A stretch of DNA of 64,000 nucleotides from Eubacteriales bacterium (GCA_030524455.1 JAUNGT010000003.1:1-64000); one strand, 5' to 3'; positions 9,762 through 19,452 are shown, counted from the first letter of the stretch. Notes: a model not told the origin generated them from the sequence alone. Program-made: numbers and translations.

Positions 9762-11372
9762 TCAGCCCGCCGTTGCGTGCTCAATCGCTGCCGCGATCAG
9801 CCCCTTAAACAGCGGGTGGGCCAGGTTCGGCCGGGATTTAAATTCCGGATGGGCCTGGGTTGCCACAAAAAACGGATGCTCCTTCAGTTCGATCATCTCC
9901 ACGATCCTTCCGTCCGGCGACAGTCCGGAAAGAATCATGCCTTTTTCCTGCAAAAGCTCCCGGTACGCATTGTTCACCTCGTAGCGGTGCCGGTGCCGTT
10001 CGGAGATTTCGGCCTTGCCGTAAAGCTCCCTGGCTCTCGTCCCCTCCGCCAGCACACAGGGATACGCTCCCAGCCGCAGAGTGCCTCCCAGGTTTTCCAC
10101 GCCGTTTTGCTCCGGCATCAGGTCGATCACCGGATCCGGCGTGTCCGGATCCAGCTCGATGCTGGCCGCCCGCGGCAGGCCCGCCACGTTCCGGGCAAAT
10201 TCCACAATCGCCAGCTGCATTCCCAGACACAGCCCCAGGTAGGGAATCCGGTTGCGCCGGGCATAGCCGATCGCAAGAATCTTCCCCTCCGTGCCCCGCT
10301 GGCCAAAGCCCCCCGGAACTAAAATCCCGTCCACGTCGTGGAGATATTCCTCCAGGTTTTCCGGCGTCAGCTCCTCCGCATCGATCCAGCGGATATTCAC
10401 CTCCGCCCTGTTTTCGATGCCGCCATGCTTTAACGCCTCCGCCACGCTCAGATAAGCGTCATGCAGCGCCACATATTTTCCGACCAGAGCGATCGTCACG
10501 GAGGTCTGCGGATGGTGCAAATCCTCCACCATCCGGTTCCAGTCCGCCAGATCCGGTTCCGGGCAGGGAATATTCAGACATTCGCACACCGCCTGTGCCA
10601 GGCGCTCCTTCTCCATCAAAAGCGGCACATCGTAGAGGGAGGGCGCATCCAGATTCTGCAGCACATGCTCCTTTTTCACATTGCAGAACTGGGCGATCTT
10701 TTCCTTCATTTTCTCATCCACCGGATAATCGGAGCGGCACACCAGAATATCCGGCCAGATTCCCATGCTCTGGAGCTGCTTGACGCTGGTCTGGGTGGGC
10801 TTTGTTTTCATCTCCCCGGAGGCCTTCAGGTAAGGGATCAGCGTCACCTGGATCATAATCGCGTTCTCATGCCCCATATCGTGCTGGAACTGCCGGATCG
10901 CCTCCAGGAAGGGCTGACTCTCGATATCGCCCACAGTGCCTCCCACCTCGATGATGGAGATGGTATCCTCCTCCGGCGATTTTCCCCGGTAAAACCTGGA
11001 CTTGATCTCGTTGGTGATATGCGGAATCACCTGTACCGTACCGCCGCCGTAATCGCCGCGGCGCTCCTTGTGCAGCACGGACCAGTAAATTTTACCGGTG
11101 GTCACATTGGAGTTGTTGTCCAGACTCTCGTCGATGAACCGCTCGTAATGTCCCAGATCCAGATCCGTCTCCGTGCCGTCATCGGTGACGAACACTTCCC
11201 CGTGCTGAATCGGGTTCATCGTACCCGGATCCACGTTAATATACGGATCCAGCTTCTGCATCGTCACATGATAGCCGCGCGCCTTCAGCAGCCGTCCCAG
11301 CGATGCCGCCGTGATCCCCTTTCCCAGACCGGAAACCACTCCCCCGGTCACAAAAACATATTTCACTCCCAT
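9762..11372 (-). CDS. pyrG: CTP synthase
   Basis: Aminates UTP to CTP using glutamine. The N-terminal synthetase domain starts [17 protein letters not shown]. The C-terminal class I glutamine amidotransferase has [10 protein letters not shown] with the nucleophilic Cys, and a His-Glu pair near AHPEF. The start at 11372 is chosen over an upstream in-frame ATG (11402) because GGAGGAGAGC precedes it and family proteins begin here; this gives 536 aa. A hairpin with a U-tract lies about 35 bp upstream and may be an attenuator. Confidence 0.95.
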   Translation of the reverse strand: MGVKYVFVTGGVVSGLGKGITAASLGRLLKARGYHVTMQKLDPYINVDPGTMNPIQHGEVFVTDDGTETDLDLGHYERFIDESLDNNSNVTTGKIYWSVLHKERRGDYGGGTVQVIPHITNEIKSRFYRGKSPEEDTISIIEVGGTVGDIESQPFLEAIRQFQHDMGHENAIMIQVTLIPYLKASGEMKTKPTQTSVKQLQSMGIWPDILVCRSDYPVDEKMKEKIAQFCNVKKEHVLQNLDAPSLYDVPLLMEKERLAQAVCECLNIPCPEPDLADWNRMVEDLHHPQTSVTIALVGKYVALHDAYLSVAEALKHGGIENRAEVNIRWIDAEELTPENLEEYLHDVDGILVPGGFGQRGTEGKILAIGYARRNRIPYLGLCLGMQLAIVEFARNVAGLPRAASIELDPDTPDPVIDLMPEQNGVENLGGTLRLGAYPCVLAEGTRARELYGKAEISERHRHRYEVNNAYRELLQEKGMILSGLSPDGRIVEMIELKEHPFFVATQAHPEFKSRPNLAHPLFKGLIAAAIEHATAG

Positions 11373-11407
11373 GCTCTCCTCCTTGTGCATCCGGCCGCAC
11401 ACAGACG

Positions 11408-11452
11408 AAAAAAGAGGTCAAAAAACCTGCAAATGCAAGCTTCTTGACCTCC
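11408..11452 (-). terminator. Intrinsic terminator between htpG and pyrG, possible pyrG attenuator
   Basis: On the minus strand GAGGTCAA and TTGACCTC form a stem with a roughly 21-nt loop, followed by TTTTTT. It lies 80 bp after the htpG stop and about 35 bp before the pyrG start, downstream of a -10-like TACAAT (RC of 11466-11471). It could end htpG transcripts or be the CTP-sensitive leader terminator known from Bacillus pyrG. No initial G-run was seen at the predicted start site, so the latter is uncertain. Confidence 0.65.
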
Positions 11453-11531
11453 TTGTCAATCCTACATTGTATACGACTTCTTTTTTATGCGGTATAGTTT
11501 ACCCCATCCTGCCGGATTTGTAAAGAACTTT

Positions 11532-13604
11532 TTATTTCGCCAGCAGCATCATAATTTCATTCGACCGCGCCACAAACTTCGTCATGGCCTCGGGGGAGAG
11601 GGGCGCGTTCTGCAGCTTCGCCAGATCGTAGAGCTGTTCACAGATCATCCGGGTGTTGTCGCCCTCCTCATGGCCGGTGATATACTCTACCAGCGGGTTG
11701 TTGGCGTTCAGCACCAGCGTCTCGCCCTCCGCGCCGAACATTCCCATATCCATGCCGCCGCCATACGCCTTCATCATATCCTGCATCCGGCGGCTCTCCT
11801 CGGAGATCGTCAGGACAGAGGAAATCTTCTTATCCTTGAGCTTCTCGACCCTGACATTGAGCTTGTCGTTGCCAAGCTCCTTGCGCATCAGCTTCTCCAG
11901 CTTCTCCCCCTGGGCCTTTAACTCCTCCTGCGCCTTCTTGCCCGTTTTGCTCTTGAAGGCGTCGGTCAGATCCGCGTCGATACGGGCAAAATGAATGCCC
12001 TCGTTCTTCGCCTCCAGCTGGGAGATGAAGGGCTGGTCGATACGGTCCGTCAAAAGGACAGCGTCCAGCTTGGCAGCCCGGAACATGTTGATGTACTGGC
12101 TCTGCTGCTGCTCGTCGGTCACATAGTAGATGGTCTTTTCCTTCTTCTCCTCTTTCTTGTCCGCTTCCTCCTTTGCAGCCTCATCGCCGTCCACGACCTC
12201 GGCCTCCACCTTCTCGCCGTTCTCGTCCACTGCGCTGCCGCCGTCTTCCTCTGCCGCCTTCTCGTCGGGGTCGCTCTTGGCCACCTCCAGGCACTCGGGC
12301 AGGGTCTTATACTTGCCGTCCAGATCCTTAAAGAGGATATAGTCGGTCATCTTCTCGCAGAACTTCTCATCCTTGAGGCAGCCGAACTTGATAAAGGGAG
12401 CGATATCGTCCCAATACTTCTCGTACTCCTCCTTCTGGGTCTTGCACATGCCGGCCAGCTTGTCCGCCACCTTCTTGGTGATGTAGTCGGAAATCTTCTT
12501 CACAAAGCCGTCGTTCTGCAGGGCGCTTCTGGAAACATTCAGCGGCAGATCCGGGCAATCGATCACGCCCTTTAACAGCAGCAGAAACTCCGGAATCACT
12601 TCCTTAATATTGTCCGCGATAAACACCTGATTGTTGTACAGCTTGATCACGCCCTCGATGGACTCGTACTCCATGTTGATCTTGGGGAAGTACAGGATTC
12701 CCTTTAAGTTGAAGGGATAGTCCATATTCAGATGGATCCAGAACAGGGGCTCCTTGTAATCCATAAATACCTTACGGTAAAAATCGATATACTCTTCCTT
12801 CGTGCACTCGCTGGGATTCTTGGTCCAAAGCGGATGCGTGTCGTTGATCAGCTCCGGTCTCCGGGCGATCTTAAGCTTGTCCGGATCGTCCTCCTTCTCC
12901 TTCTTGACCTCCTCGATCACCCGGTCGGTATCCAGCTTCTCGGATGCCAGGATGGTCTGCGTCTCCGGCGTGTTGGCCCGGGAGACATAGATCTCCACCG
13001 GCATGAAGGAGCAATACTTCTTGATGACCTCGGTGGCCTTGTACTCGTTGCAGAACTGCAGGCAGTCCTCGTTTAAGAACAGGGTGATGCAGGTACCGAC
13101 CTCGGTCCTGTCTCCGTCCTTCATATCAAACTCCGTGCCGCCGTCGCATTCCCAGTGCACGGGCACTGCGTCCTTCTGCCAGGAAAGGGTGTCGATATGC
13201 ACCTCGTCCGCCACCATGAAGGCGGAGTAAAAGCCCAGGCCGAAGTGTCCGATAATCTGATCGTCGTTGGCCTTATCCTTGTATTTGGCGATAAAATCCG
13301 TCGCTCCGGAGAAGGCGATCTGGTTGATGTACTCCTCCACCTCGCCGGCCGTCATGCCCACGCCGTTATCGATGAACTTAATCGTCTTGGCGTCCGGATC
13401 CACGATCACGTCGATCCTGGGCTTATAGTTTTCCGGCAGCTCATATTCGCCCATCATATCAAGCTTCTTCAGCTTGGTGATCGCGTCGCAGCCGTTGGAA
13501 ATCAGCTCTCTGTAAAAAATGTCATGATCGGAATATAACCACTTCTTGATAATCGGAAAAATATTTTCACTGTTGATTGACAGTGCTCCATGTTTCTCTG
13601 CCAT
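11532..13604 (-). CDS. htpG: Hsp90-family chaperone HtpG
   Basis: 690 aa cytosolic ATP-dependent chaperone. The N-terminal GHKL ATPase has the Asn/Asp nucleotide-binding segments (ELISNGCDAITKL, FIDNGVGMT, GHFGLGFYSAFMVAD), followed by middle and C-terminal dimerisation domains. A charged acidic-lysine insert (about 455-495, EEADKKEEKKEK) makes it longer than E. coli HtpG and recalls the eukaryotic charged linker. It has its own promoter and a CIRCE element upstream, so HrcA control is likely. Confidence 0.95.
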   Translation of the reverse strand: MAEKHGALSINSENIFPIIKKWLYSDHDIFYRELISNGCDAITKLKKLDMMGEYELPENYKPRIDVIVDPDAKTIKFIDNGVGMTAGEVEEYINQIAFSGATDFIAKYKDKANDDQIIGHFGLGFYSAFMVADEVHIDTLSWQKDAVPVHWECDGGTEFDMKDGDRTEVGTCITLFLNEDCLQFCNEYKATEVIKKYCSFMPVEIYVSRANTPETQTILASEKLDTDRVIEEVKKEKEDDPDKLKIARRPELINDTHPLWTKNPSECTKEEYIDFYRKVFMDYKEPLFWIHLNMDYPFNLKGILYFPKINMEYESIEGVIKLYNNQVFIADNIKEVIPEFLLLLKGVIDCPDLPLNVSRSALQNDGFVKKISDYITKKVADKLAGMCKTQKEEYEKYWDDIAPFIKFGCLKDEKFCEKMTDYILFKDLDGKYKTLPECLEVAKSDPDEKAAEEDGGSAVDENGEKVEAEVVDGDEAAKEEADKKEEKKEKTIYYVTDEQQQSQYINMFRAAKLDAVLLTDRIDQPFISQLEAKNEGIHFARIDADLTDAFKSKTGKKAQEELKAQGEKLEKLMRKELGNDKLNVRVEKLKDKKISSVLTISEESRRMQDMMKAYGGGMDMGMFGAEGETLVLNANNPLVEYITGHEEGDNTRMICEQLYDLAKLQNAPLSPEAMTKFVARSNEIMMLLAK

Positions 13605-13668
13605 GAAAAATCACGATCCTTTCTTTTCTGTACTAATCTTTCATCCTGCCTCCGCAGGCTTTATGCAC

Positions 13669-13697
13669 ATTTTAGTCCTCCCCCTGCAAAAAGTCAA
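13669..13697 (-). promoter_or_regulatory. htpG promoter
   Basis: Minus-strand TTGACT (13692-13697), 17-bp spacer and TAAAAT (13669-13674). It starts transcription roughly 60 bp before the htpG ATG at 13604. The CIRCE element lies just upstream of its -35, an unusual order. Confidence 0.8.
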
Positions 13698-13704
13698 TAC
13701 AAAA

Positions 13705-13731
13705 TTAGCACTCATTTGAAATGAGTGCTAA
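13705..13731 (-). promoter_or_regulatory. CIRCE operator upstream of htpG
   Basis: Perfect consensus TTAGCACTC, 9-bp spacer, GAGTGCTAA. This is the binding site of the heat-shock repressor HrcA. It ends 4 bp before the stop codon of the upstream lipoprotein gene and lies 7 bp upstream of the htpG -35 box. Confidence 0.95.
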
Positions 13732-13735
13732 CACT

Positions 13736-14749
13736 TTATCCTTGCGTCTGAAAATACATGTTATAAACCTCAAAAAAGGTCGAGGTTTTCACCTCATCAT
13801 TATGAATCAGCGTCACGCTGTTCCACAGCTCCTCGTTGAGCTGGCGCACCAGCGTCTTTTCAAAACTGTCATACTCGGAATTAAAGGCCTCGCTGCGGCG
13901 CTTTTCCAGGATCTTCTCCTTATTGGCCTGGGTCTGCGCCTCGTCGAAGGTGCTGATGCATTTGAGTACATAGAAGCTCTCCCCGTCCTGCACCACGCCG
14001 CTGACCTCGCCCTTTCCCAGGTTAAAGGCCGCTTCCTCGATGGCCTGACTCATCTCCCCCTTGCCAAAGGAGTAGGTGACGGTCACATCTTCGCTGTTTT
14101 CCTGGGCAAGCGCTTCAAAATCCGCATCCTCTGCACCGGCCTTTTCCGCTACCTGGGCCGCCTTGTCCGCATCCTCCATCCGGATCGCCTCCACCGTGAT
14201 GGTGCGGGCCTCATCATCGCTGATTTCCGGATTTATATTCTCCACAATCTCCCGGTAAACCTTGTCCGCCAGAGCATACTCTCCGTACATCCGGGCCAGC
14301 TCCTTTTCATCCACATTGAGAGCCTTAGCCTCCGTCTCGCTGAGGGAGGCAAAATATTCCTTCGCCGCGGCTGCCGCCCGCTCCGTCTCATTTTCCTGAA
14401 GCTCCACGCCCTTTTCCTTCGACAGAAGGGTCATCACCTTGAGCTGTGCCAGCTGGTCCAGCACCTGGCTGCGGGCCTCCTGCTCCAGCGATTCACTGCC
14501 GTCCGTCGCCTCCCAGATCCGGCTGCCATACACCGCCTCATACTGGTTCTGAAGATTGGTCAGATAAACCATCAGCTCCGGCAATGTGCAGGAGGCGGTC
14601 CCGATGCGGAACACCTCGTTCTTTTTCAGTCCCGCCGTCAGCACCACCTTTGCGCCGCAGCCTGCCAGCAACGCTGTCAGAAACGCTGCGCCGCAAAAAA
14701 AAGCCAGCGTGCGCTTCCCTTTCTTCCATCTATCTCTTTTTCCTGTCAT
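13736..14749 (-). CDS. Peptidylprolyl isomerase-like lipoprotein (PrsA/SurA type)
   Basis: 337 aa. A basic N-terminus and hydrophobic stretch end in the lipobox LLAGC (Cys-31), so it is probably a lipoprotein on the outer membrane face. A SurA-like N-terminal helical part is followed by a parvulin-type domain (about 190-280, with FGKGEMSQAIEEAAFNLGKG). It would help fold secreted proteins. It directly follows the FAD oxidoreductase gene (21 bp). Classification rests on architecture and motif; the isomerase active site was not checked residue by residue. Confidence 0.82.
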   Translation of the reverse strand: MTGKRDRWKKGKRTLAFFCGAAFLTALLAGCGAKVVLTAGLKKNEVFRIGTASCTLPELMVYLTNLQNQYEAVYGSRIWEATDGSESLEQEARSQVLDQLAQLKVMTLLSKEKGVELQENETERAAAAAKEYFASLSETEAKALNVDEKELARMYGEYALADKVYREIVENINPEISDDEARTITVEAIRMEDADKAAQVAEKAGAEDADFEALAQENSEDVTVTYSFGKGEMSQAIEEAAFNLGKGEVSGVVQDGESFYVLKCISTFDEAQTQANKEKILEKRRSEAFNSEYDSFEKTLVRQLNEELWNSVTLIHNDEVKTSTFFEVYNMYFQTQG

Positions 14750-14770
14750 ATTTCCTCTCGCTATTACCTG

Positions 14771-16174
14771 CTATTCCACACCTGCCGCCGCGCGCAGAAT
14801 GCTCCGCGCGACCGAAAGGCCGTTCGCCGAGGCCTGCTGCAGCCCGCGGGTCACGCCCGCCCCGTCGCCGATGGCGTAAAGCCCCCGGATGCTGGTCTCA
14901 AAATCCCGGTTCACAATGACCCGGTTGGAATAAAATTTTACCTCCACGCCGTAGAGCAGCGTCTCGTCCGCCGCGATGCCCGGTGTCACCTTATCAAGCG
15001 CCTCAATCATCTCCACGATCGCCACCATAATCCGGTGCGGGAACACCAAAGACAGATCTCCCGGCACCGCATCCTTCAACGTGGGCATCAGATTGTTGCG
15101 GCACAGCCGTTCCTCCGTGGTCCGCCTGCCCCGCTTGAAATCCCCGAAGGTCTGCACCATGATCCGTCCGCCGCAAAGCATGTTGGACAGCTCCGCAATC
15201 TTTTTGCCGTATTCAATGGGCGTCCTGAAGGGCTTGGTGAAATTTTTGGACACCAGCAGGGCAAAGTTGGTGTTGTCGGTCTTGTGCTCCTTCGCCTTAT
15301 AAGCATGGCCGTTGACTACCGCCAGGCCGCCGTCATAGTATTCCGTCGCCACCTCCCCGGAAGGGTTGGTGCAGAAGGTCCTTACCTTATCGTCAAAGGT
15401 GGGCGTATGATAGATCAGCTTCGCCTCATAGAGGTTGTCATTCAAAAACTGCATCACCTCGTCCCTGACCTCCACGCGCACACCGATATCCACTGTGCCG
15501 GGAGTTGTCTCGATGCCGATCTGTTCGCACTTCTCACGGAACCAGTCTGCGCCCTCCCGTCCCACGGCGGAGACGATCCGTGCAGCCCGGAAGGTTTCTC
15601 CGTGATCCGTCGTCACGCCCACGGCCCGTCCACCCTCCACAAGGATCTCCTCCACCATCCGGTGAAACAGCAGGGTCACGCCGCGGTCCTTCAGATGCTG
15701 CTGCAGCTTCTGATAAATCTTATATCCCTCCTCCGTGCCGAGATGGCGGATCGGACATTCCACCAGCTTTAAGTTGGCAATGATGGCCGCCCGGCGGATC
15801 TGGCGAAGCTCCTTCTCCCGGTCCGCCCCGTATACGTTTCGATCCGCCCCAAACTGCAGGTAAATCCGGTCCGATTCTCCGATCAGGCTGCGCGTCTCCT
15901 CATAGCCCAAAATCTCCGGCAGGTTGCCGCCCACATCCGGCGACAGGCTCAGCTTGCCGTCGGAGAAAGCGCCCGCTCCGGAAAAGCCCGTGGTGATTGA
16001 GCAGGGCTTACAGCCCACGCATCTGCCGGTCACCCGCTTGGGACATTGCCGCTCCTCGATGGGCCTTCCCTTCTCTATCATCAGCACACGACAGTCCGGT
16101 TTTTGCCGCATCAGCTCGTAAGCGCAGAAAATGCCTCCCGGTCCCGCGCCGATAATGATCACATCATATTCCAT
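14771..16174 (-). CDS. NAD(P)/FAD-dependent oxidoreductase (COG2509-like)
   Basis: 467 aa flavoprotein. The N-terminal Rossmann dinucleotide site is VIIIGAGPGGIFCAYEL. A cysteine-rich CPKRVTGRCVGCKPC segment follows, and a C-terminal FAD contact is GLYAIGDGAGVTRGLQQAS. It resembles the uncharacterised dehydrogenase family common in anaerobic Firmicutes; the substrate is unknown. It sits in a likely operon with the CBS and DJ-1 genes upstream. Confidence 0.8.
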   Translation of the reverse strand: MEYDVIIIGAGPGGIFCAYELMRQKPDCRVLMIEKGRPIEERQCPKRVTGRCVGCKPCSITTGFSGAGAFSDGKLSLSPDVGGNLPEILGYEETRSLIGESDRIYLQFGADRNVYGADREKELRQIRRAAIIANLKLVECPIRHLGTEEGYKIYQKLQQHLKDRGVTLLFHRMVEEILVEGGRAVGVTTDHGETFRAARIVSAVGREGADWFREKCEQIGIETTPGTVDIGVRVEVRDEVMQFLNDNLYEAKLIYHTPTFDDKVRTFCTNPSGEVATEYYDGGLAVVNGHAYKAKEHKTDNTNFALLVSKNFTKPFRTPIEYGKKIAELSNMLCGGRIMVQTFGDFKRGRRTTEERLCRNNLMPTLKDAVPGDLSLVFPHRIMVAIVEMIEALDKVTPGIAADETLLYGVEVKFYSNRVIVNRDFETSIRGLYAIGDGAGVTRGLQQASANGLSVARSILRAAAGVE

Positions 16175-16201
16175 CCCGCTTACTCCTTCTTGGCGACAGC
16201 C

Positions 16202-16744
16202 TCATCTTACGGACCCGGCCATCACCGACCTGCCGCTCTCCTGGCCAAGCCGCGCATATTTTCCGGAGGAATGGCGGCCGTTTTTCTGAGAGCTGCGGCT
16301 CTTCCCCCACTCCTCGCCATCCAGACGGCGCTGCTCCTCCTCCGCCCGGCGCTGTCCCATCAGGTGATGGATGATATCCCGGCGGGTCACAATGCCGATA
16401 AACACCTTCTCATCATCGATCACCGGCACAAAATTCTGCACGCTGACCTTTTCCAGAAGCCCCTCCATCCCCACGTCCACATGAACGGGCTTGTTGTCGC
16501 GGGAACGTCTGACCTCCATCACGGAAATATCCTCCATCTCATGGAGGCTCGGGAAGTCCATATTCTTTAAGCCCCACAGCACATCCCCGTCCGTGATCGT
16601 CCCGATGTACTTACCGTCCACCGATAAAAGGGGAACGGCCGCGTAGCCGTGGTGCTCCATCTTCTCCAGCGCCTGGCGCAGGGTGTCATCCTCGCGCACA
16701 TAAGCGACTTCGCTTTTGGGTGTCAAAAAAAATAATATATTCAT
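16202..16744 (-). CDS. Two-CBS-domain protein
   Basis: 180 aa. Two CBS motifs (about 10-70 and 80-130) with YIGTITDGDVLWGL and FIGIVTRRDIIHHL. Such pairs bind adenine nucleotides and act as energy sensors. A basic, Ser/Arg-rich tail of about 45 residues follows and has no recognised domain. It lies 12 bp after the DJ-1 gene and 27 bp before the flavoprotein gene. The regulated partner is not known. Confidence 0.85.
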   Translation of the reverse strand: MNILFFLTPKSEVAYVREDDTLRQALEKMEHHGYAAVPLLSVDGKYIGTITDGDVLWGLKNMDFPSLHEMEDISVMEVRRSRDNKPVHVDVGMEGLLEKVSVQNFVPVIDDEKVFIGIVTRRDIIHHLMGQRRAEEEQRRLDGEEWGKSRSSQKNGRHSSGKYARLGQESGRSVMAGSVR

Positions 16745-16756
16745 CTGCCGTTCCTG

Positions 16757-17308
16757 TTACCTTTCATATACAATCCTGTCCGCAAGCTCTGCCGCCGCTT
16801 CCCCGGAGACAAGCTTCTCCACAATCTTAAGCCCGAAGTCGATGGCGCAGCCCATTCCCCGGCCCGTAATCACGTTGCCGTCCGCCTCCGCCGGGCCGTG
16901 CGTCACCTGTGCGCCCTCAAGCTCCTGCTCCATAGCGGGGAAGGAGGTCGCTCTCCTGCCCTTCAAATAGCCTCTGTGCCCGAAAATCTGCGGTGCCGCA
17001 CAGATCGCCGCCACCCATCTGCCGCTCTCATAAAAGCGGTCCAGCTGCTCCATCAGGGCGCTACTGGCCTCCAGATGAAGCGTCCCGGGCATCCCTCCCG
17101 GCAGCACCAGCATATCCAGCGCATCAAAATCCACATCCGCAAGCGTCGTGTCCATCTTCACGGTTATGCCGTGGGAGCCCTCCGCTTCCGGCGTCCCGTC
17201 CACCGATACCATAACCGCCTCTATCCCTGCGCGCCGGCACAGATCCACCACCGTGAGCGCCTCTATCTCCTCAAAGCCCTTCGCAAAAAATACTCCTACT
17301 TTGGCCAT
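16757..17308 (-). CDS. DJ-1/PfpI family protein (YajL/ThiJ-like)
   Basis: 183 aa single-domain alpha/beta protein. It has the family Glu in GFEEIEAL, the nucleophile-elbow Cys in VAAICAAPQ and a conserved VITGRGMG. Members act as deglycases, chaperones or stress proteins; substrate cannot be read from sequence. It is first in the DJ-1/CBS/flavoprotein/lipoprotein run, preceded by a promoter at 17431-17458. Confidence 0.88.
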   Translation of the reverse strand: MAKVGVFFAKGFEEIEALTVVDLCRRAGIEAVMVSVDGTPEAEGSHGITVKMDTTLADVDFDALDMLVLPGGMPGTLHLEASSALMEQLDRFYESGRWVAAICAAPQIFGHRGYLKGRRATSFPAMEQELEGAQVTHGPAEADGNVITGRGMGCAIDFGLKIVEKLVSGEAAAELADRIVYER

Positions 17309-17430
17309 TTCCCTACTCCTTTCCGCGTTCCTTTCTTTCTTTTGGAACCAGCTTTATCTTACCAGATTACGCATTCAGGTGAAAGAGAAAAAATATGAAT
17401 ATTTTCTAAATAATTGGGGAAAGCGTTTTG

Positions 17431-17458
17431 ATTATAAGACAATTATCACAAAAGGCAA
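17431..17458 (-). promoter_or_regulatory. Promoter of the DJ-1 gene cluster
   Basis: Minus-strand TTGCCT (17453-17458), 16-bp spacer and TATAAT (17431-17436), about 120 bp upstream of the DJ-1 start and just after the tsf terminator. Confidence 0.65.
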
Positions 17459-17486
17459 CGACATAAATGAAATTTCCTATAGTATA

Positions 17487-17522
17487 AAAAAGGGCTCCGG
17501 ATCTCTCCGGACGCCCCTTTTT
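17487..17522 (-). terminator. tsf terminator
   Basis: GC-rich stem GGGGCGTCCGG / CCGGAGCCC with a 6-nt loop and a T-run on each side, 24 bp after the tsf stop. It could function in both directions. Confidence 0.9.
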
Positions 17523-17545
17523 TCGATCTTCACAAATGGAACGCG

Positions 17546-18493
17546 TCAGCCAAGCTGCGCCGCAACCTCCGCTGCGAAATCCTCCTGCTTCTTCTCGATG
17601 CCTTCGCCGGTCTCGAAGCGGACAAATCTCTTCACAGACAGGTTTGCGCCGTTCTCCTTGCCAACCTGAGCCAGGTACTGCGCCACGGTCTGCTTTCCGT
17701 CCTCCGCCTTCACATAAACCTGCTCCAGCAGGCAAACTTCCTTCAGCTCCTTGTTCAGACGGCCGTTCACCGCGCCCTCGATCACCTTCTCGGGCTTGCC
17801 CGCCATCTTGGGATCGTTGGCGATCTGCGCCATCAGGATCTCCTTCTCATGCGCCTTGTACTCCTCGGACACATCAGCGGTGGATACATACTTGGGATAC
17901 AGAGCCGCAACCTGCATCGCCACGTTGGTCAGAGCCTCCTTCACCGCGTCGTTTACCACATCGGTGTCAGCCTCCACCAGCACGCCGATACGGCCGCCGC
18001 CGTGGGTATAGGAAACCACGCAGCCGTGGGAAGCCACAACCTTCTCAAATCTTCTGATCTTTAAGTTCTCGCCGATCACCGCAATCTGCTCCACCAGCAC
18101 ATCCTTCACGGTCTTGGAAGGATCCGCGTGCCAGGGCTCCGCCAAAAAGGCATCCAGATCCGTGTTGTCGGAATTTACCGCCTGCTGTGCGACAGCCTCC
18201 ACGAAATTCTGGAACTTCTCGTTCTTCGCCACGAAATCGGTCTCGGAGTTTACCTCCACAACCGCTGCGGTGGTGTCGTCCTTTACCGCAATGCGGCAAA
18301 TTCCCTCCGCCGCGATACGGCCGGCCTTCTTCTCCGCCTTCGCCTGTCCGTTCTTTCTCAGAAATTCAACCGCCGCGTCCATATCGCCGTTGGTCTCTGT
18401 CAGCGCCTTCTTGCAGTCCATCATGCCGGCGCCGGTCATCTCTCTCAGCTCTTTTACCATTGCTGCTGTAACAGCCATCGTCTCATCCTCCAC
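17546..18493 (-). CDS. tsf: Translation elongation factor Ts
   Basis: 315 aa. Nucleotide exchange factor for EF-Tu. The N-terminal UBA-like domain reads VKELREMTGAGMMDCKKAL, followed by VEVNSETDFVAKNEKF and the dimerisation core. It is 23 bp downstream of rpsB in the standard rpsB-tsf operon, and closed by a strong terminator. Confidence 0.97.
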   Translation of the reverse strand: MEDETMAVTAAMVKELREMTGAGMMDCKKALTETNGDMDAAVEFLRKNGQAKAEKKAGRIAAEGICRIAVKDDTTAAVVEVNSETDFVAKNEKFQNFVEAVAQQAVNSDNTDLDAFLAEPWHADPSKTVKDVLVEQIAVIGENLKIRRFEKVVASHGCVVSYTHGGGRIGVLVEADTDVVNDAVKEALTNVAMQVAALYPKYVSTADVSEEYKAHEKEILMAQIANDPKMAGKPEKVIEGAVNGRLNKELKEVCLLEQVYVKAEDGKQTVAQYLAQVGKENGANLSVKRFVRFETGEGIEKKQEDFAAEVAAQLG

Positions 18494-18516
18494 TCAAAAA
18501 ACGGTTATCGGGTTTC

Positions 18517-19284
18517 TTATGCTTCCTCTGCCGCAGCAACCTCTTCGATATCGGAAGTCTCGCCGGATGCAGCTGCAACAGCCTCCTCGGTGTAAACCTC
18601 CTCACCCTGGTTTGCCTCGATCACGGCGTCAGCCATCTTGGAGGTGATCAGCTTCACGGCGCGGATCGCGTCGTCGTTGCCGGGGATGATGTAATCCAAC
18701 TCCTCGGGATCGCAGTTGGTGTCGCCGATACCGATCAGCGTAATGCCCAGAGCATGAGCCTCCTGCACGCAGATCTTCTCCTTCTTGGGATCTACCACAA
18801 AGATCGCGTCGGGGATGCGGGTCATCTCCTTGATACCGCCCAGGTTCTTCTCCAGCTTCTCCCACTCCTTGCGGATCTTGATAACTTCCTTCTTGGGCAG
18901 CACATCGAAGGTGCCGTCCTGAGCCATATTCTCAATCGCCTTTAAGCGCTCGATTCTGCTTCTGATAGTCTTGAAGTTGGTGAGCATACCGCCCAGCCAT
19001 CTCTCGTTTACATAGTACATGCCGCAGCGCTCCGCCTCGGTCTTTACCGCATCCTGCGCCTGCTTCTTGGTTCCCACGAACAGGATCGTGCCGCCCTGAG
19101 CAGCGATCTCGAACACTGCCTTGTAAGCCTCGTCAACCTTCACGACAGACTTCTGCAGGTCGATGATGTGGATACCGTTTCTCTCGGTGAAGATGTAGGG
19201 AGCCATCTTAGGGTTCCATCTTCTGGTCTGGTGGCCGAAGTGGACGCCCGCCTCAAGTAACTGCTTCATGGAAATAACGCTCAT
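18517..19284 (-). CDS. rpsB: Ribosomal protein S2
   Basis: Small-subunit protein bS2/uS2, about 255 aa. The N-terminus [22 protein letters not shown] and [18 protein letters not shown] core are diagnostic. The start at 19284 is chosen over the upstream in-frame ATG (19317) because GGAGG lies just before it. The C-terminus has an Ala/Glu-rich tail typical of clostridial S2. Its promoter survives between the gene and the prophage, so integration should not have silenced it. Confidence 0.97.
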   Translation of the reverse strand: MSVISMKQLLEAGVHFGHQTRRWNPKMAPYIFTERNGIHIIDLQKSVVKVDEAYKAVFEIAAQGGTILFVGTKKQAQDAVKTEAERCGMYYVNERWLGGMLTNFKTIRSRIERLKAIENMAQDGTFDVLPKKEVIKIRKEWEKLEKNLGGIKEMTRIPDAIFVVDPKKEKICVQEAHALGITLIGIGDTNCDPEELDYIIPGNDDAIRAVKLITSKMADAVIEANQGEEVYTEEAVAAASGETSDIEEVAAAEEA

Positions 19285-19397
19285 TTTCTTTTCCTCCGTT
19301 TGGTTTGTCTTCCGCATTTTTCTCCCGGTCTGCCATCCAAAGCGCGAAAGGACACCTGCAGCCGAACAAAATGCGTGCTTTTTATCGCAACGTTAGT

Positions 19398-19426
19398 AAT
19401 ATAACACAAAAAAGCCTCTCTGACAA
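19398..19426 (-). promoter_or_regulatory. rpsB-tsf promoter
   Basis: Minus-strand TTGTCA (19421-19426), 17-bp spacer and TATATT (19398-19403). The -35 box is inside the loop of the terminator at 19409-19436. Confidence 0.75.
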
Positions 19427-19436
19427 GAGGCTTTTT
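19409..19436 (-). terminator. Original tRNA-Gly terminator
   Basis: An 11-bp stem (AAAAAGCCTCT / AGAGGCTTTTT) with a 6-nt loop and T-run. It abuts attL. In the empty site it would lie immediately after the tRNA-Gly 3' end, so it is the tRNA terminator now separated from its gene by the prophage. Confidence 0.85.
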
Positions 19437-19452
19437 CCTTTTTTAAGCAGAT
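19436..19452 (-). repeat. attL, 17-bp direct repeat
   Basis: TCCTTTTTTAAGCAGAT, identical to 54751-54767. The last seven bases are the 3' end of tRNA-Gly read in reverse. It marks the left prophage junction. Confidence 0.9.
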
